A stretch of 41,240 nt of DNA from positions 1-41,240 of the forward strand of contig DATLGD010000031.1 in NCBI GenBank assembly GCA_035540755.1. Reading direction: 5' to 3'. Of the stretch, positions 22,610-30,535 are shown piece by piece (the stretch's first letter is position 1; every line of letters starts with the position of its first letter). Position numbers and translations under genes: made by a program. This DNA is from DATLGD01 sp035540755 (GTDB lineage: Bacteria > Actinomycetota > Actinomycetes > Mycobacteriales > SCTD01). The notes beneath the pieces were generated by a model that was given only the letters and a program-made list of their open reading frames with translations, had not been told where the DNA came from and made no database searches.

Positions 22610-23656
22610 GTGAGCGCCGCCCGCACCTGGCCGGCCGTGTTGTCCGCCCTCCTGCGGGGGGAGGCGCTCTCGGCCGACGACACCGCCTGGGCCATGCGCG
22701 AGGTCATGACCGGCGAGGCAACTCCCGCGCAGGTGGCCGGGTTCGTCGTGGCCCTGCGGGCCAAGGGTGAGACGCCCGAGGAGGTCGCCGGCCTCGTCGA
22801 GGTGATGCTCGAGCAGGCCCCTGCCGTGCCGACGTCGGCCCGCGTGGTCGACACCTGCGGCACCGGCGGTGACCGGGCCTCGACGGTGAACCTGTCGACG
22901 ATGGCGGCCCTCGTCGTCGCCGGCGCCGGGGTGCCGGTGGCCAAGCACGGCAACCGGGCGGCGTCCTCGGCCTGCGGGTCGGCTGATCTGCTGGAGGAGC
23001 TCGGCGTCGTCATCGACCTGCCGCCGCCCGCCGTCGCGCAGTGCCTCGACCGGGCCGGCCTGGCCTTCTGCTTCGCGCCGGTGTTCCACGCCGGGATGCG
23101 CTTCGCCGCCCCGGCCCGGCGCGAGCTCGGCGTGCCGACGGTGTTCAACGTCCTCGGCCCGCTCACCAACCCGGCGCGCCCGGCTGCACAGGCCGTCGGG
23201 GTGTCGGACCTGCGCCTCGCGCCGGTCATGGCCGGCGTGCTCGCCGCCCGCGGCGCCGATGCCCTGGTGTTCCGCGGAGACGACGGGCTGGACGAGCTCA
23301 CCACCACCGGCACGTCCACCGTCTGGGTCGTCGGCGGGGGAGCGGTGCGGGTGGAGTCGCTCGACCCCCGTGACCTCGGGCTCGCCCGGGCCTGCCTGGA
23401 GGACCTGCGGGGCGCCGACGCCGCCTTCAACGCCGACGTCTGCCGGCGGGTGGTCGGCGGGGAGCCCGGACCGGTGCGCGAGGCGGTGCTGCTCGGCGCC
23501 GCCGCGGCGCTGGCGGCGCACGCGGGCGGGGACGCACCGCTGCCGGACCGGCTGCGCGAGGGGCTCGAGCGCGCTGCGGCGTCCGTCGACAGCGGTGCAG
23601 CCGCGGCGGCGCTCGACCGGTGGGTCAGCGTCTCCCAGGAGCTGCGCGGCGCCTGA
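22610..23656 (+). CDS. trpD: Anthranilate phosphoribosyltransferase
   Basis: Second step of tryptophan synthesis: anthranilate plus PRPP gives phosphoribosylanthranilate. The 348-aa protein has the helical N-domain with GEATPAQVAGFVVALRAKGE, the PRPP loop DTCGTGGDRASTVNLST (about 82-98), KHGNRAASSACGSAD, FCFAPVFHAGMR and NVLGPLTNPA. DGLDELTTTG holds the Mg-binding Asp-Glu pair. The GTG at 22610 is 13 bases after the upstream stop. As in mycobacteria trpD is separate from other trp genes and sits beside the ctaE-qcr block. Confidence 0.97.
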   Translation: MSAARTWPAVLSALLRGEALSADDTAWAMREVMTGEATPAQVAGFVVALRAKGETPEEVAGLVEVMLEQAPAVPTSARVVDTCGTGGDRASTVNLSTMAALVVAGAGVPVAKHGNRAASSACGSADLLEELGVVIDLPPPAVAQCLDRAGLAFCFAPVFHAGMRFAAPARRELGVPTVFNVLGPLTNPARPAAQAVGVSDLRLAPVMAGVLAARGADALVFRGDDGLDELTTTGTSTVWVVGGGAVRVESLDPRDLGLARACLEDLRGADAAFNADVCRRVVGGEPGPVREAVLLGAAAALAAHAGGDAPLPDRLREGLERAAASVDSGAAAAALDRWVSVSQELRGA

Positions 23657-23715
23657 CCCCCGTTGCGTCAGAGCCTCGGAGCACCGTCAGGCTCAGAAAC
23701 TCTGACGCAAGGGGG
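23657..23715. terminator. Bidirectional terminator between trpD and the Lrp-type gene
   Basis: Long inverted repeat with outer arms 23657-23673 and 23700-23715 (one bulged base) and an inner GAGCCT/AGGCTC pair. It ends in a G/C run and directly abuts the stops of two convergent genes. Confidence 0.85.
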
Positions 23716-23716
23716 A

Positions 23717-23998
23717 TCAGCTCTCCAGGCCCAGGCTGAACGTCGCCTCGAGGTCGTGCCGGCTGTAGGCCTGGAAGGCGATGTGCGTGGTCGTCGCGAG
23801 GACGCCGTCGACCTTGTTGAGCCGGCCCGGGATGGCGTCGTGCAGCTCCTCGTGCCGGCGGACCCGCACCAGGGCGACGAGGTCGACGTCGCCGGCGACG
23901 GAGTAGACCTCGCTGACGCCGTCGATGTCGGCGATGGCCTGCGCCACCTCGGGGATGCGGTCGACGGCAGCGGTGACGAGGACGATCGCGGTGATCAC
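23717..23998 (-). CDS. Stand-alone Lrp/AsnC ligand-binding (RAM) domain protein
   Basis: Protein of 93 aa that matches only the C-terminal effector-binding half of Lrp/AsnC regulators, without a DNA-binding domain: AIVLVTAAVDRIPEVAQAIADIDGVSEVYSVAGDVDLVALVRVR, then DGVLATTTHIAFQAYS. Such stand-alone RAM proteins form oligomers that bind amino acids and can modulate other regulators. The GTG at 23998 is six bases after TACGCT (minus strand). It is convergent with trpD, so a link to amino-acid metabolism is possible but only inferred. Confidence 0.9.
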   Translation of the reverse strand: MITAIVLVTAAVDRIPEVAQAIADIDGVSEVYSVAGDVDLVALVRVRRHEELHDAIPGRLNKVDGVLATTTHIAFQAYSRHDLEATFSLGLES

Positions 23999-24004
23999 GC
24001 GGGC

Positions 24005-24010
24005 AGCGTA
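24005..24010 (-). promoter_or_regulatory. Leaderless-type -10 box (TACGCT) of the RAM-domain gene
   Basis: TACGCT on the minus strand lies six bases before the GTG at 23998. Confidence 0.5.
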
Positions 24011-24037
24011 ACGGCGGCGACGGGGAAGGACAGCGGG

Positions 24038-24955
24038 GTGGACGTCCTGGTGTCGGGCGACGAGCGCCCGGGCCGGCGACTCGGTTCCGCGCTGGGATGG
24101 CAGCCGCCGGCGGGCGCGGTCGTCGCCCTCACGATCGCCGTGCTCGCGACGGCGCTGACAGGGTTGGCCGGCGTCGGCGCCGTGCGGGCGGCGGACGAGC
24201 GGGACGCCGACCGGGTCGAGCTGGTGGTCGAGGCGCGCAGCAGCGTCGCCGTCCGGCCGCGGGGGCGGGACGGCGTGCTGGTGCTGCAGGTGCGCAACGA
24301 CGGCAGCCGTGGGGTCGAGGTGCGCGATGTGCAGATCGCCGTCGAGGGCGTGCGCGGGCGCGGGCCCGTCGAGCAGCCGACGATCGGCCGCGGGGCGACG
24401 ATCGAGCTGGTGGTGCCGTTCGCGGTGACCGACTGCCGCGCGCTGAGGGAGTCGGGGCGGCTGGTGCTGCGGGTGCGTCCCGAGGGCCGCGCCGAGCGGG
24501 ACGTCGCGCTGCCGGTCGGTGCGGGTGCTCCCGTCGCCGCCGGCCTGCTCGCCGCGGGCTGCCGGCCGGCGGCCGACCCCTCGGCCGTCGCGGTCGGCGT
24601 CCGCGGCCTGGGCGGCGACGTCGAGCGGACTGCGGCGGGAGCCCGTGGCGTGCTGCTCGTCGAGGTCCGCAACGAGGGCGCACCGCTCGAGTTCGCCCGG
24701 GTGAGCGCCGAGGTGCCCGGCGCCGCCTTCGAGGTCGTGGCGGTCGGCCCGCTACCCGCCGGCGGGCGCTCGGTGGCCCGGCTGCGGTTCGACGTCGAGG
24801 CCTGCGCGCTGCTGCGCCGCACCGGCCGGGTGGTGGTGACGGTCTTCCCGGACGGCGCCCGGCCGCAGGAGCTCGGCTTCCGCGCCACCGAGGACGAGGA
24901 GGCGCGCACCGTGCGCGACGTCGACCTCGACCTGGTGCTCGACGCGTGCCGGTAG
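24038..24955 (+). CDS. Membrane-anchored protein with two related beta domains, unknown function
   Basis: Not recognised. The 305-aa protein has one membrane helix (about 27-50) and a large exported part. That part seems to be an internal duplication: unit 1 (about 62-165) and unit 2 (about 188-290) both run from a DGV/RGV-LxxEVRN-like strand (GVLVLQVRNDGS and GVLLVEVRNEGA) to a Cys-centred stretch (TDCRALRESGRLVLRV and EACALLRRTGRVVVTV). This looks like two Ig-like or immunoglobulin-fold domains, each with a single Cys. The GTG at 24038 has a GGAAGGA ribosome site. It is divergent from the RAM-domain gene and convergent with the nuclease gene (8 bases apart). Confidence 0.75.
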   Translation: MDVLVSGDERPGRRLGSALGWQPPAGAVVALTIAVLATALTGLAGVGAVRAADERDADRVELVVEARSSVAVRPRGRDGVLVLQVRNDGSRGVEVRDVQIAVEGVRGRGPVEQPTIGRGATIELVVPFAVTDCRALRESGRLVLRVRPEGRAERDVALPVGAGAPVAAGLLAAGCRPAADPSAVAVGVRGLGGDVERTAAGARGVLLVEVRNEGAPLEFARVSAEVPGAAFEVVAVGPLPAGGRSVARLRFDVEACALLRRTGRVVVTVFPDGARPQELGFRATEDEEARTVRDVDLDLVLDACR

Positions 24956-24963
24956 GCGCAGGA

Positions 24964-26775
24964 TCAGGCGGTGGCGCGGGCGGGCCGGGCCACCGGACGC
25001 AGGCCGCGCCGGTCCTCGAAGGGGCGGATGCCGGCCCGCGCGTCCTGCGCCGCCTCCAGCCACCCGCGGCGGCTGCCGGCGCCGTAGGCGGGCGAGGCGA
25101 GCTCGCCGTCGAGCCGGACGAGCCGGGTGCCGTCCTGCTCCAGCCAGCGCAGCACGCACTCCACCTCCTCCGCGGTCGCGGCCGGCAGCGGGCCGGAACC
25201 CGGCAGGACCGTCTCGGCGCTCGCGACCAGCGCGTCGACGTACGGGGCCGGGTGCGCCCCCCGCGGCACGGTGCCGGCCGCCACCAGCCGCCCGAGCCGG
25301 ACGACGGCGAGCTCCCAGCCGAGGTCGGCGGCCGGCCGCGCCGCCACCAGCTGCGGCACCGCGGTGAGCGAGGTCAGGCGCTGCAGGCGGGCGGCGGCGC
25401 GCACGAAGGCGGTCAGCCGGTCGCGGCAGGCGGCGGCGTCCTCGAACCGCTCGTCGGCGGCGAGCACGGCGAGCCGGGCGGTGAGGGCGTCGACGACGGC
25501 GGACGGGTCGGCCCGCACCGCCTCGCGGAAGGCCGCGGTGTGCCGGGCGTAGGAGGCGACGTCCTCGCCGCCGGCTGCCGCGCCGAGGCACGGGGCGCCG
25601 CAACGGCCCATCTCGAACAGGACGCACGCCGTCGACGGCGTGCGCACCGACAGCCGGCCGGTGCACTGCCGCAGCGGCAGGGCCTCGTGCACGGCGTCGA
25701 CGGCGAGCTCGGCGGCGCGGCGGCTGCCGAACGGGCCGAGGTAGGTGGCGCCGTCGTCGAGCACCTTGCGCACCAGCGACAGGCGGGGGAAGGGCTCGAC
25801 GGTGAGCTTCACCCACGTGGCGCGCTCGGGGAACTTCGAGCGCCGGTTGTAGCGCGGCCGGTGCTCGGCGATCAGGCGCAGCTCGCGCACCTCCGCCTCG
25901 AGCCCGGTGGTGCACACGACGGCGTCGACCCGGTCGGCGCAGGCCACCATCTCGGCCATCCGCGTGCGCATCTCGCTGGCGGTGAAGTAGGTGCGCACCC
26001 GGCTGCGCAGGTTGGTGCTCTTGCCGACGTAGAGCACCCGGCCGCGGGCGTCCTTGAACAGGTACACGCCGGGGGCGGTCGGCAGGTGCTCGGCCAGGTG
26101 GCGCTTGCGGCGCTGCTCGGGGCTGACCTGGGCGGAGAAGGTGCGCAGCTCCTCCAGGCTGTGCACACCGAGGCCACCGAGCCGGGCGAGAAGGCCGTGC
26201 AGGACGTCGACGGTGGCCCGCGCGTCGGCCAGGGCCCGGTGGTTCGGCGTGGTGTCGGCGCGGAACAGCCGGGCGAGGGTGGCGAGCTTGCAGTCGGGCG
26301 CCTCGTCGCGGGTGAGCACGCGGCGGGCCAGCCGGGCGGTGTCGAGCGACTCCGGGCTCGGCCAGGCCAGGCCCAGCCGGTCGCAGCCGGCGCGGAGGAA
26401 GCCCAGGTCGAACGGGGCGTTGTGCGCCACGAGGACGGCGCCGCGGGAGAACTCGAGGAAGGCGGGCAGCGCCTGGTCGAGCCGGGGTGCGCCGGCCACC
26501 ATGGCGTCGGTGATGCCGGTGAGCACGGCGATGAACGCCGGGATGGCGCCCTGCGGGTGGATCAGGGTCTGGAACTCGCCGAGCACCTCGCCGCCGCGCA
26601 CGCGGACGGCGCCGATCTCGGTGATCTCGCAGCTGGCCGCCGACCCGCCGGTGGTCTCGAGGTCGACGACGACGAACTCCACGTCGCGCAGCGGCCGCCC
26701 GAGCTCGTCGAAGGTGCCCTGGACGGCGGGCAGGGACTGCCGGAGGACGGACGGGACGGGAGGGGCGAGCGACAC
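24964..26775 (-). CDS. DEDDh 3'-5' exonuclease fused to UvrC-type GIY-YIG region (Rv2191 type)
   Basis: Protein of 603 aa joining a DnaQ-like proofreading exonuclease with a UvrC/Cho-like nuclease region; a probable DNA repair enzyme. The N-terminal exonuclease (about 30-195) has DLETTG, HNAPFDLGFL and HRALADARATVD, giving the DEDDh set. The GIY-YIG region (about 225-310) reads PGVYLFKDARGRVLYVGKST with an Arg in SRVRTYF and YNRRSKFPE. A Cys cluster (FEMGRCGAPC) and a UVR-like motif (DERFEDAAACRDRL) follow. The order matches M. tuberculosis Rv2191, also near trpD and ctaE. The GTG at 26775 has TAGCGT seven bases upstream; longer in-frame extension upstream is unrelated sequence. Confidence 0.92.
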   Translation of the reverse strand: MSLAPPVPSVLRQSLPAVQGTFDELGRPLRDVEFVVVDLETTGGSAASCEITEIGAVRVRGGEVLGEFQTLIHPQGAIPAFIAVLTGITDAMVAGAPRLDQALPAFLEFSRGAVLVAHNAPFDLGFLRAGCDRLGLAWPSPESLDTARLARRVLTRDEAPDCKLATLARLFRADTTPNHRALADARATVDVLHGLLARLGGLGVHSLEELRTFSAQVSPEQRRKRHLAEHLPTAPGVYLFKDARGRVLYVGKSTNLRSRVRTYFTASEMRTRMAEMVACADRVDAVVCTTGLEAEVRELRLIAEHRPRYNRRSKFPERATWVKLTVEPFPRLSLVRKVLDDGATYLGPFGSRRAAELAVDAVHEALPLRQCTGRLSVRTPSTACVLFEMGRCGAPCLGAAAGGEDVASYARHTAAFREAVRADPSAVVDALTARLAVLAADERFEDAAACRDRLTAFVRAAARLQRLTSLTAVPQLVAARPAADLGWELAVVRLGRLVAAGTVPRGAHPAPYVDALVASAETVLPGSGPLPAATAEEVECVLRWLEQDGTRLVRLDGELASPAYGAGSRRGWLEAAQDARAGIRPFEDRRGLRPVARPARATA

Positions 26776-26782
26776 ACGGCGG

Positions 26783-26788
26783 ACGCTA
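26783..26788 (-). promoter_or_regulatory. Leaderless-type -10 box (TAGCGT) of the DEDDh/GIY-YIG gene
   Basis: TAGCGT on the minus strand lies seven bases before the GTG at 26775. Confidence 0.55.
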
Positions 26789-26871
26789 GGGCGGGCCTCT
26801 GACGGATCCGGGGAGCGACGCGCCCGCCCGTCGCGCGGCACCTCGCCCGAGCGGCGCGGCCGGCCTGCGGA

Positions 26872-26877
26872 TAGGTT
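26872..26877 (+). promoter_or_regulatory. Candidate -10 box (TAGGTT) for the small CxxC protein
   Basis: GGATAGGTT is 46 bases upstream of the GTG at 26924, leaving a leader with a CGGAGG ribosome site. No clear -35. Confidence 0.4.
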
Positions 26878-26923
26878 CCGGACGACCGGCGCGCCTCGCG
26901 CCACCCCTCCGGAGGCCCTTCTC

Positions 26924-27172
26924 GTGCCCGTGCCGACGCCCGGCGCCGACACCCGCTGGCGCTGCACCCTCTGCGGCAACCTGACCCGCTTCGACGTCAC
27001 CCGCTCCACCCGCGCCCGTGAGTACGTGCACGTCGACCTCGCTGGCGAGCCGGTCGTCGAGGAGCGGGAGGTCCTCGCGGACGCCGTCGAGCACGTCACC
27101 TGCCGCTGGTGCAAGGCGGTCGACCAGGTCCAGGTCGTGCCGCGGCCGGCCGCCGGGGGGGCGCCGCCGTGA
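26924..27172 (+). CDS. Small two-CxxC protein, probable zinc ribbon
   Basis: Conserved-looking 82-aa protein. C14 and C17 (RCTLCGN) and C60 and C63 (CRWCK) form two CxxC knuckles about 43 residues apart, the layout of a treble-clef or ribbon zinc site. Between them is a charged stretch with YVHVDLAGEPVVEEREV. No membrane segment. The GTG at 26924 follows a CGGAGG ribosome site. It precedes the NYN nuclease gene by 41 bases in the same direction, so a nucleic-acid role is possible but not shown. Confidence 0.8.
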   Translation: MPVPTPGADTRWRCTLCGNLTRFDVTRSTRAREYVHVDLAGEPVVEEREVLADAVEHVTCRWCKAVDQVQVVPRPAAGGAPP

Positions 27173-27201
27173 GCCCGGAGGCCAGCTGCCGCCGCGGCCA
27201 C

Positions 27202-27207
27202 TAGCGT
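27202..27207 (+). promoter_or_regulatory. Leaderless-type -10 box (TAGCGT) of the NYN gene
   Basis: TAGCGT is six bases before the GTG at 27214, the same hexamer and spacing class as the DEDDh and desulfurase-like genes. Confidence 0.55.
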
Positions 27208-27213
27208 GCGGGC

Positions 27214-28590
27214 GTGGAGCCCGACGCAGCACCTGGCGGCACCGCTGCGGACGTGCCGCCGCGCGTACGCCTGCCGGACCCGGTCCGCGAGCGGGTCGTG
27301 GCCCTGGCCGGCGAGGCCTTGTCGACGCTGGCGCCCGAGATCGTCCCGCCGCCGCTGCGCGCGGTCGCGCGGTTCACACCGGCGAAGCGGGCGCGGCTCG
27401 CCGCGGGTGGGCTGGCGGCGGCCCTCGAGACCGAGCCGGCCTTCCGGCAGGCGGTCGCCGACCTCGCCCGCGAGCGCGAGCCGGTGCTCGCCGAGGCCGT
27501 CGTGGACGGCGTGCCGCTGCCGGCGGCACCGCCCGAGCAGGTCGCGGCGCTGGCCTACCTGCTGCGCCCGGCCGGCTGGCAGGGTCGGCTCGCCGCCGCC
27601 GCGGACGAGCTGGCCGCCCGGGCGGACGCCTCTGCCGCGGCCGCCGCGCAGGAGCAGGTGCACGTGCTCGTGGCCCAGCTCGAGCAGGGCAAGGCGGCGG
27701 CCCGCGCCGACAGCGGGCGGCTGCGCGCCGAGCTCGAGTCCGCGCAGAACGCCGCCGAGGCGGCGCGGGAGGAGGCCGCGACCTGGAAGCGCAGGGCTCG
27801 CGACCTCGGCGAGCGCGCCGCGCAGGCCGAGCGCGCGCTCGCTGCGGCGCCGGCCGAGCCGTCCCCGGCCGTTCCGGACCGCGCTGCAGGGACCCCGTCG
27901 GACACCGACCGTGCCGGCTCCGCTGCGGAGGTCCGGCGGCTGCGGGCCCGGGTGGCCGAGCTCGAGGCGGCGCTGGCGACCGCGCGCGGCGCGGCCCGCG
28001 ACACCCGGCACGCGGCGAACGTGCGGCTGCGCGTGCTGGTCGACACGCTCCAGCGGGCGGCGACGGGGCTGCAGCGCGAGCTGGCCGTCCCGCCGGTCGA
28101 GGAGCGCCCGGCCGACGCCGTCGCGGCCGACCGCCGGATGCCGGCCCCGGCCCCGGTCCACCAGGGACGCTCGCCCGAGGACCCGGCGCTGCTCGACGAG
28201 CTGCTCACCGCGCCGTTCGTGCACCTGGTGGTCGACGGCTACAACGTCACCAAGACCGGCTACGGCGACCAGACCCTGGAGGTGCAGCGCGGCCGGCTGG
28301 TCGCGGGCCTGGGGACGCTCGCCGCGCGCACCGGTGCCGAGGTCACCGTCGTCTTCGACGGGCAGGACCGCACCGCGCCGGTGGCCGCCCCCACCCCGCG
28401 CGGGGTGCGGGTGGTGTTCAGCGCGACGGGCGAGATCGCCGACGACGTCATCCGCGCGCTCGTCGCGGCCGAGCCGGCCGGACGCGCGCTGGTGGTGGTC
28501 ACCAGCGACCGTGCGGTGGTGGACGACGTCCGCGCCGCCGGCGCGCGGACGGCTCCGAGCCTGGCGCTGCTGCGGTTGCTCGAGCGCTGA
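27214..28590 (+). CDS. NYN (YacP/PIN-like) domain RNase with coiled-coil region
   Basis: Protein of 458 aa. The C-terminal domain (about 325-458) is a NYN/YacP-type PIN-fold ribonuclease: HLVVDGYNVTKTGYG, VTVVFDGQDRT, IADDVIRALV and VVVTSDRAVVDDVRAAG give the acidic metal-binding residues. The N-terminal 120 residues are helical (VRERVVALAGEALSTLAPEIV, ARFTPAKRARLAAGGLAAAL), and 130-290 is a long Ala/Glu/Arg-rich coiled coil. Bacillus YacP-type enzymes (Rae1) cut mRNA at the ribosome, but this actinobacterial architecture may act differently. The start is the GTG at 27214 with TAGCGT six bases upstream. Confidence 0.88.
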   Translation: MEPDAAPGGTAADVPPRVRLPDPVRERVVALAGEALSTLAPEIVPPPLRAVARFTPAKRARLAAGGLAAALETEPAFRQAVADLAREREPVLAEAVVDGVPLPAAPPEQVAALAYLLRPAGWQGRLAAAADELAARADASAAAAAQEQVHVLVAQLEQGKAAARADSGRLRAELESAQNAAEAAREEAATWKRRARDLGERAAQAERALAAAPAEPSPAVPDRAAGTPSDTDRAGSAAEVRRLRARVAELEAALATARGAARDTRHAANVRLRVLVDTLQRAATGLQRELAVPPVEERPADAVAADRRMPAPAPVHQGRSPEDPALLDELLTAPFVHLVVDGYNVTKTGYGDQTLEVQRGRLVAGLGTLAARTGAEVTVVFDGQDRTAPVAAPTPRGVRVVFSATGEIADDVIRALVAAEPAGRALVVVTSDRAVVDDVRAAGARTAPSLALLRLLER

Positions 28591-28705
28591 CGGCGGTGTC
28601 CGCCTCGGCGCCGGACAGGCAGCGCCCCGGTTTCTGTCGGAGGCCGTCCCTAGCGTCCGCGCCGCCGGTGAGTGCCGGTGCCCGACCACTTCCCCGGAGG
28701 ATCTC

Positions 28706-28960
28706 GTGCTCATCGACTGCGACAGCTGCGCGGTGCGCGACCTGCAGTGCGGCGACTGCGTCGTCCCGGTGCTGCTCGGCGGGTCCGCGGTCGCGGCCGA
28801 CGGCCCGCTGCAGATGGACGACGGCGAGCGCCGGGCGCTGGACGTGCTCGCCGACAGCGGCCTCGTGCCGCGGCTGCGCCTCGTGCCGACGGAGCTGCCC
28901 GCCGAGCTCCGGCCCGAGTCGTCACGCTCGGTGCCGATGCGCAGCCGCGGCGTGTCGTGA
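28706..28960 (+). CDS. Small Cys-rich protein of unknown function, 84 aa
   Basis: Conserved-looking 84-aa protein. The N-terminus holds four cysteines in MLIDCDSCAVRDLQCGDCVV (C5, C8, C15, C18), a compact metal- or cluster-binding pattern. The rest includes LDVLADSGLVPRLRLVP. The GTG at 28706 has a CCGGAGGA ribosome site. It lies between the NYN gene and the riboswitch-controlled NlpC/P60 gene. No function can be assigned. Confidence 0.8.
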   Translation: MLIDCDSCAVRDLQCGDCVVPVLLGGSAVAADGPLQMDDGERRALDVLADSGLVPRLRLVPTELPAELRPESSRSVPMRSRGVS

Positions 28961-28984
28961 CCGGTTCCACATGTGCGTGGCGGG

Positions 28985-29014
28985 TTGTCACCGTTCTGTC
29001 ATCCGACCTAGGGT
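28985..29014 (+). promoter_or_regulatory. Promoter of the riboswitch-NlpC/P60 unit (TTGTCA-18-TAGGGT)
   Basis: TTGTCA (28985-28990) and TAGGGT (29009-29014) are spaced 18 bases, a good match to a housekeeping promoter. Transcription would begin near 29021, about 45 bases before the riboswitch aptamer. Confidence 0.65.
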
Positions 29015-29067
29015 GAGGCTCGGCCTGGACGACAGACGGCGTGCCACAGGGGTACGCCGCAGGGCCA

Positions 29068-29238
29068 CCGCCGAGTCCGCCGAGCTGCCCGCGAGGGCGC
29101 GGCGCGGAGCCGGGGAACCACGTTCCCTCCGGGGTGAATCGGCACCAGGGTGCGCGGCGCGAGCCGGGCACGAGGTGCCGTAGGGCTGCTTCCGGCCCGA
29201 ACCCGTCAGCTCACCCGGTAGGCGGTCGACGGAAGAAG
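29068..29238 (+). ncRNA. c-di-AMP riboswitch (ydaO/yuaA class)
   Basis: The hallmark conserved blocks occur in order: GCCGAGTCCG (about 29070), GGGGAACC (29112-29119), GGGGTGAATC (29131-29140), GTAGGG (29180-29185), CCCGAACCCGTCAGCTCACC (29196-29215) and GGTAGGCG (29217-29224), ending just before an AAGGAG ribosome site. In actinobacteria this class sits ahead of rpf and NlpC/P60 cell-wall hydrolase genes and normally switches expression off when c-di-AMP is high. It spans nearly all of the gap before the NlpC/P60 gene. Confidence 0.95.
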
Positions 29239-29252
29239 GAGAGCCGCCTGCC

Positions 29253-30386
29253 GTGGCGACACCTCACGCTGCCCGCACCACCCCGTTCGGCACGATCCGC
29301 TCGACGGCCCGGCACGCCAGGCCCGTGGTCTTCCCGCGGGCCCTCGGCATCGCCGGCCTCGCGACCGCGACCACCGTCGCGTTCCTGCCGGCCGGCCCGG
29401 CCCTCGCGGACCCGCAGCCCTCGGCCGGTCAGCTCGAGCAGCGGGTGGCCGACCTCGACACGCAGGCCTCCCTTGCGGTGGAGGAGTTCCGGCAGGCCGA
29501 GCAGCAGGTCGACGAGGTCGAGCGCCGCGCGGCCGCCGCCCGCGAGCGGGCGACCGCCGAGCAGGCCCGCCTCGACGCCGCCCGCGCCGAGATGAACGAC
29601 GTCGTCGCGGCGGCCTACCGGCGCGGCGGCAACGGCCGGCTGGCGGCGCTGGTCGTCGACCAGGACCCGCAGGCCTTTCTCGACCGGGCGTCGACGCTCG
29701 ACCGCATCGCGCAGAGCCAGGCCGAGGTGCTGGCCGGGATCCGGACCGCCCGTGCCCGCGCCGCCGCGCAGCAGGCCGCTGCCGAGCGGGAGCTCGAGGC
29801 GCTGCAGGCCGCGCAGCGGCAGCTGGCCGAGCGCAAGGAGCAGGTGGAGCGGACGCTGCACGCCCAGCAGGCGCTGCTCGCCGGTGCACAGGAGCAGGAG
29901 CGGCGCCGGGTCGAGGCCGACCGGGCCGCCGCCGAGGCCGCCGCAGCCCCTGCAGCGGCTCCGCGGGCCTCTCGCAGCGGCCGGGCCGCCGCCCCGGCGT
30001 CCGCCCCGGCGTCCGGCCAGACCTACAACGGCCCGGCCAGCGGCCGCGCCAAGGCGGCCATCGACGAGGCGCACCGCCAGCTGGGCAAGCCCTACCGGTA
30101 CGGCGGCAACGGCCCGGACAGCTTCGACTGCTCCGGCTTCACCTCCTGGGTGTGGCGGGCAGCCGGCGTCTCGTTGCCCCGCACCAGCCGCGACCAGTAC
30201 GCGCAGGGCCGCAAGGTGGCCCGCGCCGACCTGCAGCCCGGCGACCTCGTCTACTTCGGCAGCCCGATCCACCACGTCGGGATGTACATCGGCGACGGCA
30301 AGATGATCCACGCGCCGTCGAGCGGCAAGACCGTGCACATCACCGACCTGTGGCGCAACGACTACGCGGGGGCCACCCGCCCGTAA
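29253..30386 (+). CDS. Secreted NlpC/P60 peptidoglycan endopeptidase (RipA-like)
   Basis: Cleaves peptide stems of peptidoglycan between D-Glu and meso-DAP; secreted. The 377-aa protein has a signal peptide (about 1-50, cut near ALA-DPQ), a coiled-coil region (about 55-230, hydrolase-inhibiting in RipA-type proteins), a short Ala/Pro linker and a C-terminal NlpC/P60 domain (about 262-377). The catalytic Cys is in FDCSGFTSWVW, the His in HHVGMYIGDGKM and the third polar site in IHAPSSGK. The GTG at 29253 is nine bases after AAGGAG and just downstream of the c-di-AMP riboswitch. It corresponds to Rv2190c, likewise next to the DnaQ-UvrC gene. Confidence 0.95.
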   Translation: MATPHAARTTPFGTIRSTARHARPVVFPRALGIAGLATATTVAFLPAGPALADPQPSAGQLEQRVADLDTQASLAVEEFRQAEQQVDEVERRAAAARERATAEQARLDAARAEMNDVVAAAYRRGGNGRLAALVVDQDPQAFLDRASTLDRIAQSQAEVLAGIRTARARAAAQQAAAERELEALQAAQRQLAERKEQVERTLHAQQALLAGAQEQERRRVEADRAAAEAAAAPAAAPRASRSGRAAAPASAPASGQTYNGPASGRAKAAIDEAHRQLGKPYRYGGNGPDSFDCSGFTSWVWRAAGVSLPRTSRDQYAQGRKVARADLQPGDLVYFGSPIHHVGMYIGDGKMIHAPSSGKTVHITDLWRNDYAGATRP

Positions 30387-30535
30387 CCCGCGCTCTCCTC
30401 GCCGAAGCCCTTGTCGCCGGGCGGGTTCGCGGGGAGACTGCGCCTGCGCCGCTCCCGTCGTCCACGTGGGTGCGGCGGCGTCGCGACCGGCTCCCGGTCG
30501 CCCGACGAGGCAGCCGGGGACGGGGAAGGGGCACC

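Noticed and set aside
24097..26802. A 901-codon open frame on the plus strand
   Set aside because: It is out of frame with the 24038 gene and antisense to the DEDDh/GIY-YIG nuclease; its composition is Arg/Ala/Gly-rich without any motif.
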